Assembly (NCBI RefSeq): GCF_000315485.1
Contig: NZ_JH992944.1
Location: 149,781-213,780, forward strand
DNA: 64,000 nt
Direction: 5' to 3'
From: Bacteroides oleiciplenus YIT 12058
GTDB lineage: Bacteria; Bacteroidota; Bacteroidia; Bacteroidales; Bacteroidaceae
Shown one piece after another: positions 45,001 to 53,472 of this stretch. The notes under the pieces were generated by a model. That model was not told where the DNA came from. It did not search any database and was given only the letters and a program-made list of their open reading frames with translations. The translations under genes were made by a program, and so were the position numbers. Every line of letters begins with the position of its first letter. Positions within the stretch are counted from its first letter, which is position 1.

Positions 45001-46484
45001 CTCTGCGAAACAGTGCCGGATTCAGTCAGGTAGCCCCGGTTCACACGATTTTTGTCATACACCCGCAGTTTACCATCTTTCAGACCAACCCACAAATTCT
45101 GGTCTACATCCTCACAAAGAGCACGTACTTCATTGCTCAATGATTCGTAGTCATGGGGAACCGGTGTCATCACCCGAAATTGTGACGGGCGGAATGTCAC
45201 CTTCTCCAACCCCTTGGAGTGTGTACACATCCACAGATTGCCCTGCCTATCAGAGAAAGCAGCATGAATTTTATTGGAGAAGCGCCAATCATGTCCCGAC
45301 AGACTATTATAAAAAGAACGCAAGCTATTGCTCTCACGGTCAAAATAGGAGAAACCTCCACCATAAGGGTGCACCCACAGCACACCGTTAGCATCTTCAT
45401 GGACATGAAATGCCGGGCGTGAACGGTCGCTGCTGGTAGGCTCCACAGCTATTTCTTCACGTTTCAAGATTCGCGTATGAGGGTTAAAATGCATGATTGA
45501 ACCCGGAGTATGTTGTTCAAACCAAACTTCGGATGCTTTATCCACATAAACAGAGTGGATAGACCCTTTCGGAAAACGGGAAGCAGGAAAGTGTTCCATT
45601 TCCTCTATCTTAAACTTATAAGAAAAGAAACCATCTTTCGCAGTAGTAAATATCATCTCCTCTCCATCTGTACCATCAATAGAGACAATACGGGAAGAAG
45701 CTGTCAGGCTCAATAACAGAAACTGCCCACCCTCTTTTTGATAACGCCACACGCGTCCGTTGTCCGAGCCAAAATAGATTTCCGAATCATGTTCCAAACA
45801 AGAATAGAAGGCTTGCCCACCTTTTTTTTCCCGCTCTGTAGTTTCAGAAAAATAAAAGACCGGTGTTTTCTCTCCGGGAGCCAGCATTCCCAATCCATTG
45901 TCGGATAATATCCATTCATTACCCGATTGGTCTTCGTGGACACGAAACACGCGCGTTGCAGAGAATTGTCCCGATTGAGCAGAAAACCATTGTGAAGTTA
46001 AACTATAGTCTTGCGGATTGGTCGTCACACGAATGGCTCCTCCAGTTTCCGACAACAACCATACCGTTCCTCCCGGAAGCACTTTTATCTTCGTAACGTT
46101 AGTGGCAAAGCCATCTTCATTCTCCCCGGGCACACACTCAAACGTTTCTGTACGAGGATCAAAGCGATAGGCATGATTATCATAAGTCTGCAACCAGATA
46201 AAGCCATACTTATCTTCCGTCATATAGTCCACACGATTATGGCTCAGCACGATACGGTTATCGAGCCGCGCCTTATACGTTTTGAATGAATATCCGTTGA
46301 ACTTATTAATGCCATCCCATGTAGCAAACCACATATTCCCTTTGTGATCTTGCAGAATGCTCATTATTGTATTCTGAGAAAGTCCGTCTTCAGACGAATA
46401 ATGGGTGAAAAAACAATCCGGTTGTGCTTTTACTGACACTGCACATACCAACCCAACTATCAGATATAAGATTTTTTTCATCAT
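42030..46484 (-). CDS. Hybrid two-component system regulator 1 (HTCS)
   Basis: 1484 aa with a signal-like first segment. About 25-780 are periplasmic propeller repeats of Reg_prop type (for example GNMWFATWDGINKFNG), and about 785-900 form the YYY beta-sandwich. A span lies near 905-930. HisKA has the phospho-His near 951 (FTDISHELRTPLTL). The HATPase has NLLSNAFKY near 1070. The receiver domain has its Asp near 1270 (IIISDVMMPEKDG), and an AraC-type HTH ends the protein. HTCS proteins bind an oligosaccharide in the periplasm and activate the cognate PUL genes. It reads divergently from the esterase gene at 46567. Confidence 0.95.
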   Translation of the reverse strand: MMKKILYLIVGLVCAVSVKAQPDCFFTHYSSEDGLSQNTIMSILQDHKGNMWFATWDGINKFNGYSFKTYKARLDNRIVLSHNRVDYMTEDKYGFIWLQTYDNHAYRFDPRTETFECVPGENEDGFATNVTKIKVLPGGTVWLLSETGGAIRVTTNPQDYSLTSQWFSAQSGQFSATRVFRVHEDQSGNEWILSDNGLGMLAPGEKTPVFYFSETTEREKKGGQAFYSCLEHDSEIYFGSDNGRVWRYQKEGGQFLLLSLTASSRIVSIDGTDGEEMIFTTAKDGFFSYKFKIEEMEHFPASRFPKGSIHSVYVDKASEVWFEQHTPGSIMHFNPHTRILKREEIAVEPTSSDRSRPAFHVHEDANGVLWVHPYGGGFSYFDRESNSLRSFYNSLSGHDWRFSNKIHAAFSDRQGNLWMCTHSKGLEKVTFRPSQFRVMTPVPHDYESLSNEVRALCEDVDQNLWVGLKDGKLRVYDKNRVNRGYLTESGTVSQSGTPLRGTVYFILQDSQHNLWIATKGDGLVRAERQKNAYQYKITRYQHQKDDIYSLSDDNVYCVYEDTQGRIWIATFAGGINYMAHNQDGKEIFVNHRNNLKGYPIDYCSKARFITGDYQGNIWIGTTIGALMIDANFKNPEDVKFHHFLRIPDNEHSLSNNDVHWIVSTQNKELFIATFGGGLNKLVSLDKEGNAEFKSYTVSDGLPSDVLLSIREDKNGSLWLSSENGISKFVPSEEKFENYADKEVFFRARFSEAASEYTASGNMLFGASTGIFYFNPDSICKSKYVPPIVFSKLLIANKDILPGQGSVLKQALDDTRELVLSHRENIFTIQFAALDYSAPSEIQYAYILEGFEKAWNAVGKQRVATYTNLPKGHYVFKVRSTNGDGVWTENTRTLDIEILPSFWETPFAYFLYVLFFIMIIVAAVYILFTIYRLKHEVSVEQQVTDMKLRFFTDISHELRTPLTLISGPVEYVLENTKLPDDAREQLQVVERNTNRMLRLINQILDFRKIQNRKMKMQVQRVNVVAFTRKIMENFESVAEEHQIDFLFETEKDELYLWVDVDKFEKIVFNLLSNAFKYTPNGKMITVLVREDEKTVSVGVEDQGIGIADNKKKSLFVRFENLVDRNLFNQSSTGIGLSLVKELVEMHKAIITVDSKLGEGSCFKVDFLKGKEHYDETVEFLQDDATVGMGIAEQVTDIASEVPVQPEEDIIAEEAEDDTDSKGTMLLVEDNSELRLFLRSIFASEYRIVEAVDGMQGWSKALKFLPDIIISDVMMPEKDGIEMTRELRADMTTSHIPIVLLTAKTSIESKLEGLEYGADDYITKPFSATYLKARVKNLLTQRQKLQGIYRDNLMTGNPTVDSTEETVEEKGPEMSPNDRKFMDKLVDLMEKNMDNGDLVVDDLVQELAVSRSVFFKKLKTLTGLAPIEFIKEMRIKRAVQFIETGEYSMTQISYMVGINDPRYFSKCFKQKMGMTPTEYRDKGGKK

Positions 46485-46534
46485 AGCACGCCTTTTCTAT
46501 GCGGTAAAGATAAGGAATTCATATAAAATTCATG

Positions 46535-46542
46535 TATCTTTG
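46535..46542 (+). promoter_or_regulatory. -7 box of the esterase 1-HTCS 2 operon
   Basis: TATCTTTG (TAnnTTTG), 24 bases before the ATG at 46567. On the minus strand TATCTTTA near 46506-46513 could serve HTCS 1, so the 82-base gap holds two back-to-back promoters. Confidence 0.6.
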
Positions 46543-46566
46543 TTTGCATTTTAACAACCACAAGCT

Positions 46567-47721
46567 ATGAAGCGCATTACAAGTATTCTTTTAGTAGTCC
46601 TCTTCGGACATCTTTCCTCCATTGCCCAAACAAATACTATTCCTTATGGGGTCGTCAAGAACATGCCTGTTTTCTACGAGCAACTTAAACAACAACTCAC
46701 TTATCCGATGGCGTGGGGAAATTCCCCTGTCCGCAAATTCGACAAGTGGCGTTCGCAGGCACGGGAAGTTTTATTGGAGTGCATGCAGATTCTCCCTCCC
46801 GCTCCTACTAATTATGATATGACAATAGTTGCTACAGAACGGCGCAACGGATACGAAGCCCAGAAGATAATGTTCAATGTATCAGAATGGTGCCGTATTC
46901 CGGCATACCTGTTAGTACCGGATGGTGAAGGCCCTTTTCCGGCAGTTGTCATGCTGCATGACCACGGAGCCCACTTTTCCATTGGCAAAGAGAAAATGGT
47001 GCGCCCGTTCGGAGTAACTCCTGAGATAATGGCGGATGCCGACAAGTGGGCGGTAGGTTGCTACGACGGGCAATATACAGGAGATTACTTTGCCGAACAC
47101 GGATACGTAGTACTGTCCATAGATGCCCTGTTCTGGGGAGAACGTGGCCGGAAAGAAGGAGTAGATTATGACGGACAACAAGCTTTAGCTTCCAACTTCC
47201 AGCAAATGGGTAGCTCTTGGGGTGCCTTCATCAATATGGACGATGTGCGGAGTGCAGAATTCCTCGCTTCACTCCCATTTGTCGATAAGAATAAAGTGGG
47301 TTGCCTCGGTTTCTCAATGGGAGCCTACCGTTCCTGGATGCTTTCAGCAATCACCGACTGCATAAAAGCCTCCGCCTCCATCTGCTGGATGAACACTACT
47401 GAATATCTGATGACATTAACGAATAATCAGAATAAAGGTGGCTCGGCCTTTTCAATGCTAATACCCAGCCTACGCCGTTACCTTGATTATCCGCACGTGG
47501 CAAGCATTGCATGTCCCAAACCCACCTTATTCTTCAATGGTACCCAAGACAAACTATTCCCTGTAGAGGGGGTAAAGGATGCCTATAGCATCATGCAGTC
47601 CGTTTGGCAGAGCCAGAAAGCCTCCGACCGTCTGGTTACTAAGATATGGGAAGAGAAGCACTTTTTTAATAAAGAGATGCAACGGGAAACATTGGAGTTC
47701 TTTAATAAATGGTTGAAATAA
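46567..47721 (+). CDS. Secreted alpha/beta-hydrolase esterase 1
   Basis: 384 aa with a Sec signal ending near SSIAQ. Visible features are VVMLHDHGAHFSIGKEKM (oxyanion strand), a conserved DALFWGERGRKEGVD loop, the nucleophile Ser in GFSMGAYRSW (about 249), an Asp in GTQDKLFP (about 327) and a His in EEKHFFN (about 364). This resembles the dienelactone-hydrolase-like/Abhydrolase_7 group that contains some pectin esterases (CE19-like). An esterase role is firm, but the leaving group (methyl or acetyl) is not. HTCS 2 starts 20 bases after its stop. Confidence 0.8.
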   Translation: MKRITSILLVVLFGHLSSIAQTNTIPYGVVKNMPVFYEQLKQQLTYPMAWGNSPVRKFDKWRSQAREVLLECMQILPPAPTNYDMTIVATERRNGYEAQKIMFNVSEWCRIPAYLLVPDGEGPFPAVVMLHDHGAHFSIGKEKMVRPFGVTPEIMADADKWAVGCYDGQYTGDYFAEHGYVVLSIDALFWGERGRKEGVDYDGQQALASNFQQMGSSWGAFINMDDVRSAEFLASLPFVDKNKVGCLGFSMGAYRSWMLSAITDCIKASASICWMNTTEYLMTLTNNQNKGGSAFSMLIPSLRRYLDYPHVASIACPKPTLFFNGTQDKLFPVEGVKDAYSIMQSVWQSQKASDRLVTKIWEEKHFFNKEMQRETLEFFNKWLK

Positions 47722-47741
47722 ATCTCGTTTGGAATCCAGTC

Positions 47742-50700
47742 ATGAAACGAATCGGAATACTATTCACATTTTGCATATTCAACATCACTTTATGTCTGGC
47801 ACAATTGCCACACACCTTTACACAATATACCTCTGAGGACGGGCTTGCACAGAAAACCATACAGGGAATTATGCAAGACCATAAAGGAGTCATGTGGTTC
47901 GCTACATGGGACGGGCTTTATAAGTTTGACGGATATACGTTCAAGAACTATAAAGCACATCCGGGAGACAGTATCGGACTAAGCAACAACCGCCTGGACA
48001 ACATAAAAGAAGACAGATACGGCTATATCTGGGTGCGAAGTTATGACCATCAGGTTTATCGGTTTAATCCAAGAACCGAACAATTCCAGGCTATTCCTTA
48101 CGAAAATTATCTGTCTCAGGACATATATGTGCTTCCATGTGGAGATGTATGGGTGGTAACTGCACTAAATGAGTTAATCCGCGTAACCATTCAGCCCGAC
48201 ACCCGGGAAATGAAAGCTACCAATTTCTTCAAGTCCCATCAAATCTCATCTTCAGAACGGATTAACTCTATCTTTCAAGATAAGCAACAAAACCAGTGGA
48301 TACTTACAGAAAACGGGTTATACAGGTTGAGTAAGAATAAAGAGGAAGAGGAACTATCCTCCTACTTCGTCTCTCCCTCAGCCAAGGATAAGCAACCCTT
48401 TTATGACGCATTAGAGAATGAGCATGCCATTTACTTCACATCCAAACGGGGATGTATGTACGAATACCACCCCGATAACGGTCAGTTTTCAAGAGAAGAA
48501 TTCACCACCCACTCCTCTATAAAGTCTGTCCGGCAACTAAAGCACGATAAACTATTTATCGGTACAGCGTCCGACGGCTTCTTCATTCACGACCTCAAAA
48601 GCAAGAGTTTTCGCCATTACAACACCTCCACTTGCTCTTCATTAAGAGATAATCAGATTAAGGAAGCATATGTAGACTCCAACGGAGAAGTCTGGATACG
48701 TCTGCAAACTAAAGGAGTAACGCACTTCAACCCAGAAAACGAACAGTTCGATTTCTTCATCCTGAAAGATAAATATGGGAAAGATGTAGTTGATTCCCGA
48801 CCTGAAATGTATATCTATGAAGATATAAACGGGGCTTTATGGTTGCACCCTTCCGGCGGTGGATTTGCCTGGTATGACCGTAAAAACAATCGGATAAAAC
48901 CCTTCTACAACCCAGCTTTGCAATCCGGATGGAGCTCCGACAATAAAGTCACCGCTATTTTCACCGATAAACAAGGTAATCTATGGTTGGGGTCTTATGG
49001 GAACGGACTGGAGAAAGTATCTTTCAATACCAACCACTTCCATCTTTTGACAGCCGCCCCGGATGATCCTGAATTTCCCGGCAGTAATATTCGTGCTATC
49101 TATCAAGACCGCAATGGGTATCTATGGACCGGAAACAAAGATAAGATAGTGCGGGTTTACGACAAAAAACAACGCTACATAGGTAATCTTACAGCGCAAG
49201 GAACCATTTCTCCTCACAGCACAGACGAATTGGGTATAGCCTATGCTATCACGCAGGACCATGAAGGAACTATCTGGATCGGTACCAAAGGCAACGGACT
49301 ATTTGCAGCCACCCCCCAAAGTAAACCATTGACCTATCATCTGAAACAATACACAGCCGATACTGACAACATATACAGTCTGAGTGGTAATGAAATCTAT
49401 AGTTTGTATGAAGATAAACAGCAACGAATTTGGATTGCAACATTTGAGGGCGGAATAAACTATCTGGAAAAAGGAGTGGAAGGAGAATCCGCCCGGTTCA
49501 TTAACTACCGGAACCGGTTAAAAAACTACCCCATTACCCAATGTAACCGCACGCGCTTCATTACTTCCGATGCCCAAGGCAATATCTGGATAGGCAGTGC
49601 TACAGGATTGCTAATGTGTGAGGGAAATTTCAGCGAACCGGAGAATATCACTTTCCATCGCTATAGCCGCATACCGGGTAACCCGCAAAGCCTCAGCAAT
49701 AACGATGTGCACAACATATTTTTCACTCAAAAAGGAGAAATGTATGTGGCTACTTTCGGGGGCGGACTGAACAGATTACTGTCACTTGACGAAGAGCAAG
49801 CCACATTTAAAGCCTATACCATGAAGAATGGGCTTCCTTCAGACGTTTTATTATCCATCGAAGAAGATACAGACGGCAATTTGTGGTGCGCCACCGAAGA
49901 AGAGCTTTGCAAGTTTATACCGGACACGGAGAAGATCACAAACTACCCTTCCAGAGTTTTTCCGAGACGGATTAATTTCAGCGAAGGAGCTGCGCTACGC
50001 ACACATTCCAACTATCTGATGTTCAACACCGTCAAAGGTATCCTTTATTTCTTTCCGGACTCAATCCATACCAGCACTTATACTCCCCCAATCATTTTCA
50101 CCCGCCTGCAACAGGCGGAGAAGACGGTAACACCCGAAGAAGGCGGCATACTAACCACCCACATCGATGATACCCAACTCCTGACATTGCCACATGACAA
50201 GAATGGATTCAGTATTCAGTTTGCAGCGTTGGATATGAAATACCCGGATAACATTTCTTACTCCTACCAACTGGAAGGGTTCGAAAAAAACTGGAATGAT
50301 ATAGGAAATCAGCGCACCGCCACTTACACCAATCTTCCAAAAGGACATTATACCCTGAAAGTTCGCTCTACAAACAGTGACGGTGTATGGGTAGAGAATA
50401 CACGCACATTAAATATCACTGTGCTCCCCTCTTTCTGGGAAACCCCTTGGGCGTATCTTCTCTATGTGCTCTTCATCCTGTTAGTCATTTTCACAGCCGC
50501 CTATATTCTCTTTACCATTTTCAGGCTTAAACATAAAGTCTCTGTCGAACAGGAGATTTCAGACATCAAGCTACGCTTCTTTACGAACATTTCTCATGAA
50601 CTGCGCACACCGTTGACTCTAATTGCAGGCCCCATTGAGCATATATTGCAACATGGTAAGCTGAATAATGAAGAAAGAGAACAATTGGTGTTAGTGGAAC

Positions 50701-52163
50701 GCAACACAAACCGCATGCTTCGCCTTGTCAATCAGATACTGGACTTCCGCAAAATCCAGAACAAGAAGATGAAGATGAGAGTGCAGCAGATTGACCTTAT
50801 CCCCTTCACTCGCCAGATTATGGAAAGCTTCAACAGGCTGGCAGACGAACATCAAATAGACTTTGGAATGACTACGCAAGTCTCCCAACTCAAAATATGG
50901 GCGGACCCGGATAAACTGGAGAAGATATTGTTTAACCTGTTATCAAATGCATTCAAGTATACCCCCCAGGGCAAGCAAATTAAAGTTATCGTGCAGGATG
51001 GAGAAGATGAAGTAATGATTGCGGTAGAAGACCAAGGCATTGGTATCGCCGAAAGCAAGCAAAAGTCTTTATTCATCCGCTTTGAAAACCTGGTGGACAA
51101 GAACCTGTTCAATCAGGCCAGCACCGGCATCGGCCTTTCACTCGTGAAGGAACTGATTGACATGCATCATGGAACAATAAATATCCATAGTAAGCCCGGT
51201 GAAGGAAGTTGCTTTACGGTAAAACTTCCCAAAGGCAAGGAGCATTTCGACAAAACAGTTGAGTTCATCCTGACTGATTACACCATAACCGATGTTGCTC
51301 CGGGATACATGAATACCCCATTGGCCTCCTTTGCCGAAAGCGAAGGAGAGAAACTGAATAATGAAAAAGAGACTATTCTGATAGTAGAAGATAATCAGGA
51401 GTTGCGCTTCTTCATCAAGACCATCTTCATCCAGCACTTCAATGTGATAGAAGCCGAAAATGGAATTATCGGATTGGAAAAGAGCAAGAAATACCTTCCG
51501 GATATCATCATCAGCGACGTGATGATGCCTGAGAAAGACGGCATTGAGATGGTGCGTGAGCTTCGCGAAGAAATGAGCACCAGCCATATTCCTATCGTAA
51601 TGCTTACAGCCAAGTCAACTATTGAAAGCAGAATAGAGGGTCTGGAATCGGGAGCGGATGATTATATTACAAAACCATTCAGCGCAGCTTACCTGAAGGC
51701 ACGGATTTTCAATCTGATTGACCAGCGCAAGAAGTTGCAGGCATTGTTCTGTGCCAGCCTGTTGCCCACATCCATTGAGCAACAGCCGGACAAAGGAAAG
51801 GAAGAGACGCCTGTCCTCTCTCCCAACGACCGGAAATTTATGGATAAAGTAATGGAAACCATAGAAAAGCATCTGGATAACGGCGACCTCATGGTGGAGG
51901 ATATTGCCAATGAAGTAAATATGAGCCGCTCCGTATTCTTTAAGAAGCTGAAAACACTGACCGGACTGTCGCCCGTTGAGTTCCTGAAAGAAATACGCAT
52001 GAAACGTGCCGCCCAACTGATAGAAACTGATGAATACAGCATGGCTCAGATAGCTTACATGGTGGGGCTTAATGATTCTCACTATTTCAGTAAATGCTTT
52101 AAGCAACAATATGGCATTACCCCAACTGAGTACAAAGAAAACCGGAAGCTGAACATAGATTGA
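47742..52163 (+). CDS. Hybrid two-component system regulator 2 (HTCS)
   Basis: 1473 aa from ATG 47742; an ATG 33 bases earlier overlaps the esterase and leaves a poor signal. It is a clear paralogue of HTCS 1 with the same order: propeller repeats, YYY domain, membrane span near 903-929, HisKA with FTNISHELRTPLTL (about 951), HATPase, receiver with IIISDVMMPEKDG (about 1259), and AraC HTH. The kinase and receiver parts are much more alike between the two than the propellers. They probably sense different pectin fragments. Array C follows its stop codon. Confidence 0.95.
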   Translation: MKRIGILFTFCIFNITLCLAQLPHTFTQYTSEDGLAQKTIQGIMQDHKGVMWFATWDGLYKFDGYTFKNYKAHPGDSIGLSNNRLDNIKEDRYGYIWVRSYDHQVYRFNPRTEQFQAIPYENYLSQDIYVLPCGDVWVVTALNELIRVTIQPDTREMKATNFFKSHQISSSERINSIFQDKQQNQWILTENGLYRLSKNKEEEELSSYFVSPSAKDKQPFYDALENEHAIYFTSKRGCMYEYHPDNGQFSREEFTTHSSIKSVRQLKHDKLFIGTASDGFFIHDLKSKSFRHYNTSTCSSLRDNQIKEAYVDSNGEVWIRLQTKGVTHFNPENEQFDFFILKDKYGKDVVDSRPEMYIYEDINGALWLHPSGGGFAWYDRKNNRIKPFYNPALQSGWSSDNKVTAIFTDKQGNLWLGSYGNGLEKVSFNTNHFHLLTAAPDDPEFPGSNIRAIYQDRNGYLWTGNKDKIVRVYDKKQRYIGNLTAQGTISPHSTDELGIAYAITQDHEGTIWIGTKGNGLFAATPQSKPLTYHLKQYTADTDNIYSLSGNEIYSLYEDKQQRIWIATFEGGINYLEKGVEGESARFINYRNRLKNYPITQCNRTRFITSDAQGNIWIGSATGLLMCEGNFSEPENITFHRYSRIPGNPQSLSNNDVHNIFFTQKGEMYVATFGGGLNRLLSLDEEQATFKAYTMKNGLPSDVLLSIEEDTDGNLWCATEEELCKFIPDTEKITNYPSRVFPRRINFSEGAALRTHSNYLMFNTVKGILYFFPDSIHTSTYTPPIIFTRLQQAEKTVTPEEGGILTTHIDDTQLLTLPHDKNGFSIQFAALDMKYPDNISYSYQLEGFEKNWNDIGNQRTATYTNLPKGHYTLKVRSTNSDGVWVENTRTLNITVLPSFWETPWAYLLYVLFILLVIFTAAYILFTIFRLKHKVSVEQEISDIKLRFFTNISHELRTPLTLIAGPIEHILQHGKLNNEEREQLVLVERNTNRMLRLVNQILDFRKIQNKKMKMRVQQIDLIPFTRQIMESFNRLADEHQIDFGMTTQVSQLKIWADPDKLEKILFNLLSNAFKYTPQGKQIKVIVQDGEDEVMIAVEDQGIGIAESKQKSLFIRFENLVDKNLFNQASTGIGLSLVKELIDMHHGTINIHSKPGEGSCFTVKLPKGKEHFDKTVEFILTDYTITDVAPGYMNTPLASFAESEGEKLNNEKETILIVEDNQELRFFIKTIFIQHFNVIEAENGIIGLEKSKKYLPDIIISDVMMPEKDGIEMVRELREEMSTSHIPIVMLTAKSTIESRIEGLESGADDYITKPFSAAYLKARIFNLIDQRKKLQALFCASLLPTSIEQQPDKGKEETPVLSPNDRKFMDKVMETIEKHLDNGDLMVEDIANEVNMSRSVFFKKLKTLTGLSPVEFLKEIRMKRAAQLIETDEYSMAQIAYMVGLNDSHYFSKCFKQQYGITPTEYKENRKLNID

Positions 52164-52184
52164 CGGAAGGTTATCGAATGCATT

Positions 52185-52296
52185 TTGCCACCCCTTTGGC
52201 AAAGTTTTGCCACAGCCTTGGCAAAGTCTTGCCAAAGGGGTGGCAAAACCTTGCCAAAGAAGGGGCAAAACGTTGCCAAGGCTGTGGCAAGATATC
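52185..52296. repeat. 22-bp-period tandem array C (GCCA-N6-TGGC units)
   Basis: GCCA recurs at 52187, 52209, 52231, 52253 and 52275, and GGCA at 52198, 52220, 52242, 52264 and 52286, both at exactly 22 bases. Each unit is a dyad GCCA-N6-TGGC; the fourth has GGGC. This is the same 4-6-4 geometry and period as array A, with different sequence. The array fills the gap between HTCS 2 and the convergent esterase 2 gene. No gene is present. Confidence 0.9.
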
Positions 52297-52315
52297 CTTG
52301 CTACTAACCTTTGAT

Positions 52316-53458
52316 TTACAGACTTTTATCCAGGAATGATAAAACAGCTTCCTGCACCTTTATCCCGCAGTCATGTGGCATATCCCATAACTCAGTAACA
52401 AGTTTATCACCTGCCGAACGGCTTTCCCATACCTTCCTCATTTCGGCAAAAGCCGCATTCACTCCCACCGGAGGAAACAATTTATCATGCTCGCCATTCA
52501 GGAAAAACATGGGCTTGGGACAAGCTATAGAAGCGATATGCGGATAATCCAGATAACGCCTGATGCCCGGCAACATATTGGCAAAACCTCCTCTTTCGCG
52601 TCCATACTCCCACGAGAATTGGCAATCCGTAGTCACCATCCAACAAACTGCTGCTCCTGCCTTTACTTTGTCTGTCAGCGCCGAAAGCATCCAGGCACGG
52701 TAAGCACCCATGGAGAAACCCATACAACCGATGCGCTCAGGGTCAACTTCCGGCAATGTCGCCAGGAAATCAGTGGTGTACATATCTTCATAGTTCATAA
52801 AAGCACTCCAACTACGTCCCAACATCATAAAGTTGCCCGCCACAGCCATATGCCGGTCACCGTCAACCCCTTCTTTACGCCCGCGTTCTCCCCAGAATAT
52901 GGCATCAATAGAGATAACCACATAACCATGAGCCGCCAGATAATCGCCTACATATTGCCCACCATAGCATTGTTTAGCCCATGCATCAGCATCAGCCAAC
53001 ACCTCGGGAGACACGTCGAAGGGACGGATCATTTTCTCTTTGCCAATTGTATAATGGCCTCCGTGGTCATGAAGAAGTACAACTGCCGGAAATGGTCCTT
53101 CGCCGTCAGGAACCAGCATATAGGCATTCACACGCGAATAGCCCGTCAGGTTGAAGCGCAGTTTCCTTGCTTTATACCCATCGCGTTGTTCTTCCGCAAC
53201 TACCTCCAACTTATAATCAGTAGTATAAGGAGGTGGGGCCAACATGGCATCCAGCACAGTGTTACGCGCCTGTTTACGCCATTTCTTAAAGTTCTTCATC
53301 GGACTGTTTCCCCAAGCCATAGGGTAAGTCAACTCTTGCTTTAGCTGGTCCAGGAAAACCGGCATCTCTCTCTCCAGCTCGTAGCCGGATAAATGCTGAG
53401 AAAGGGCGGCCACCGAAGTGACCAACCCTAACACGCAAAGAATGATATTTCTTATCAT
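52316..53458 (-). CDS. Secreted alpha/beta-hydrolase esterase 2
   Basis: 380 aa and a paralogue of esterase 1. It shares ELTYPMAWGNSP, VVLLHDHGGHYTIGKEKMI, DAIFWGERGRKEGVDGD and the nucleophile loop GFSMGAYRAW (about 248). The triad Asp is in GEHDKLFPP and the His in MPHDCGIK, so it has a standard C-terminal His segment, unlike esterase 1. The signal is MIRNIILCVLGLVTSVAALSQ. It lies 14 bases after the stop of susD 2 and is the last gene of the second susCD operon. It likely removes methyl or acetyl groups from pectin. Confidence 0.82.
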   Translation of the reverse strand: MIRNIILCVLGLVTSVAALSQHLSGYELEREMPVFLDQLKQELTYPMAWGNSPMKNFKKWRKQARNTVLDAMLAPPPYTTDYKLEVVAEEQRDGYKARKLRFNLTGYSRVNAYMLVPDGEGPFPAVVLLHDHGGHYTIGKEKMIRPFDVSPEVLADADAWAKQCYGGQYVGDYLAAHGYVVISIDAIFWGERGRKEGVDGDRHMAVAGNFMMLGRSWSAFMNYEDMYTTDFLATLPEVDPERIGCMGFSMGAYRAWMLSALTDKVKAGAAVCWMVTTDCQFSWEYGRERGGFANMLPGIRRYLDYPHIASIACPKPMFFLNGEHDKLFPPVGVNAAFAEMRKVWESRSAGDKLVTELWDMPHDCGIKVQEAVLSFLDKSL

Positions 53459-53472
53459 ACCAAAAACATATA

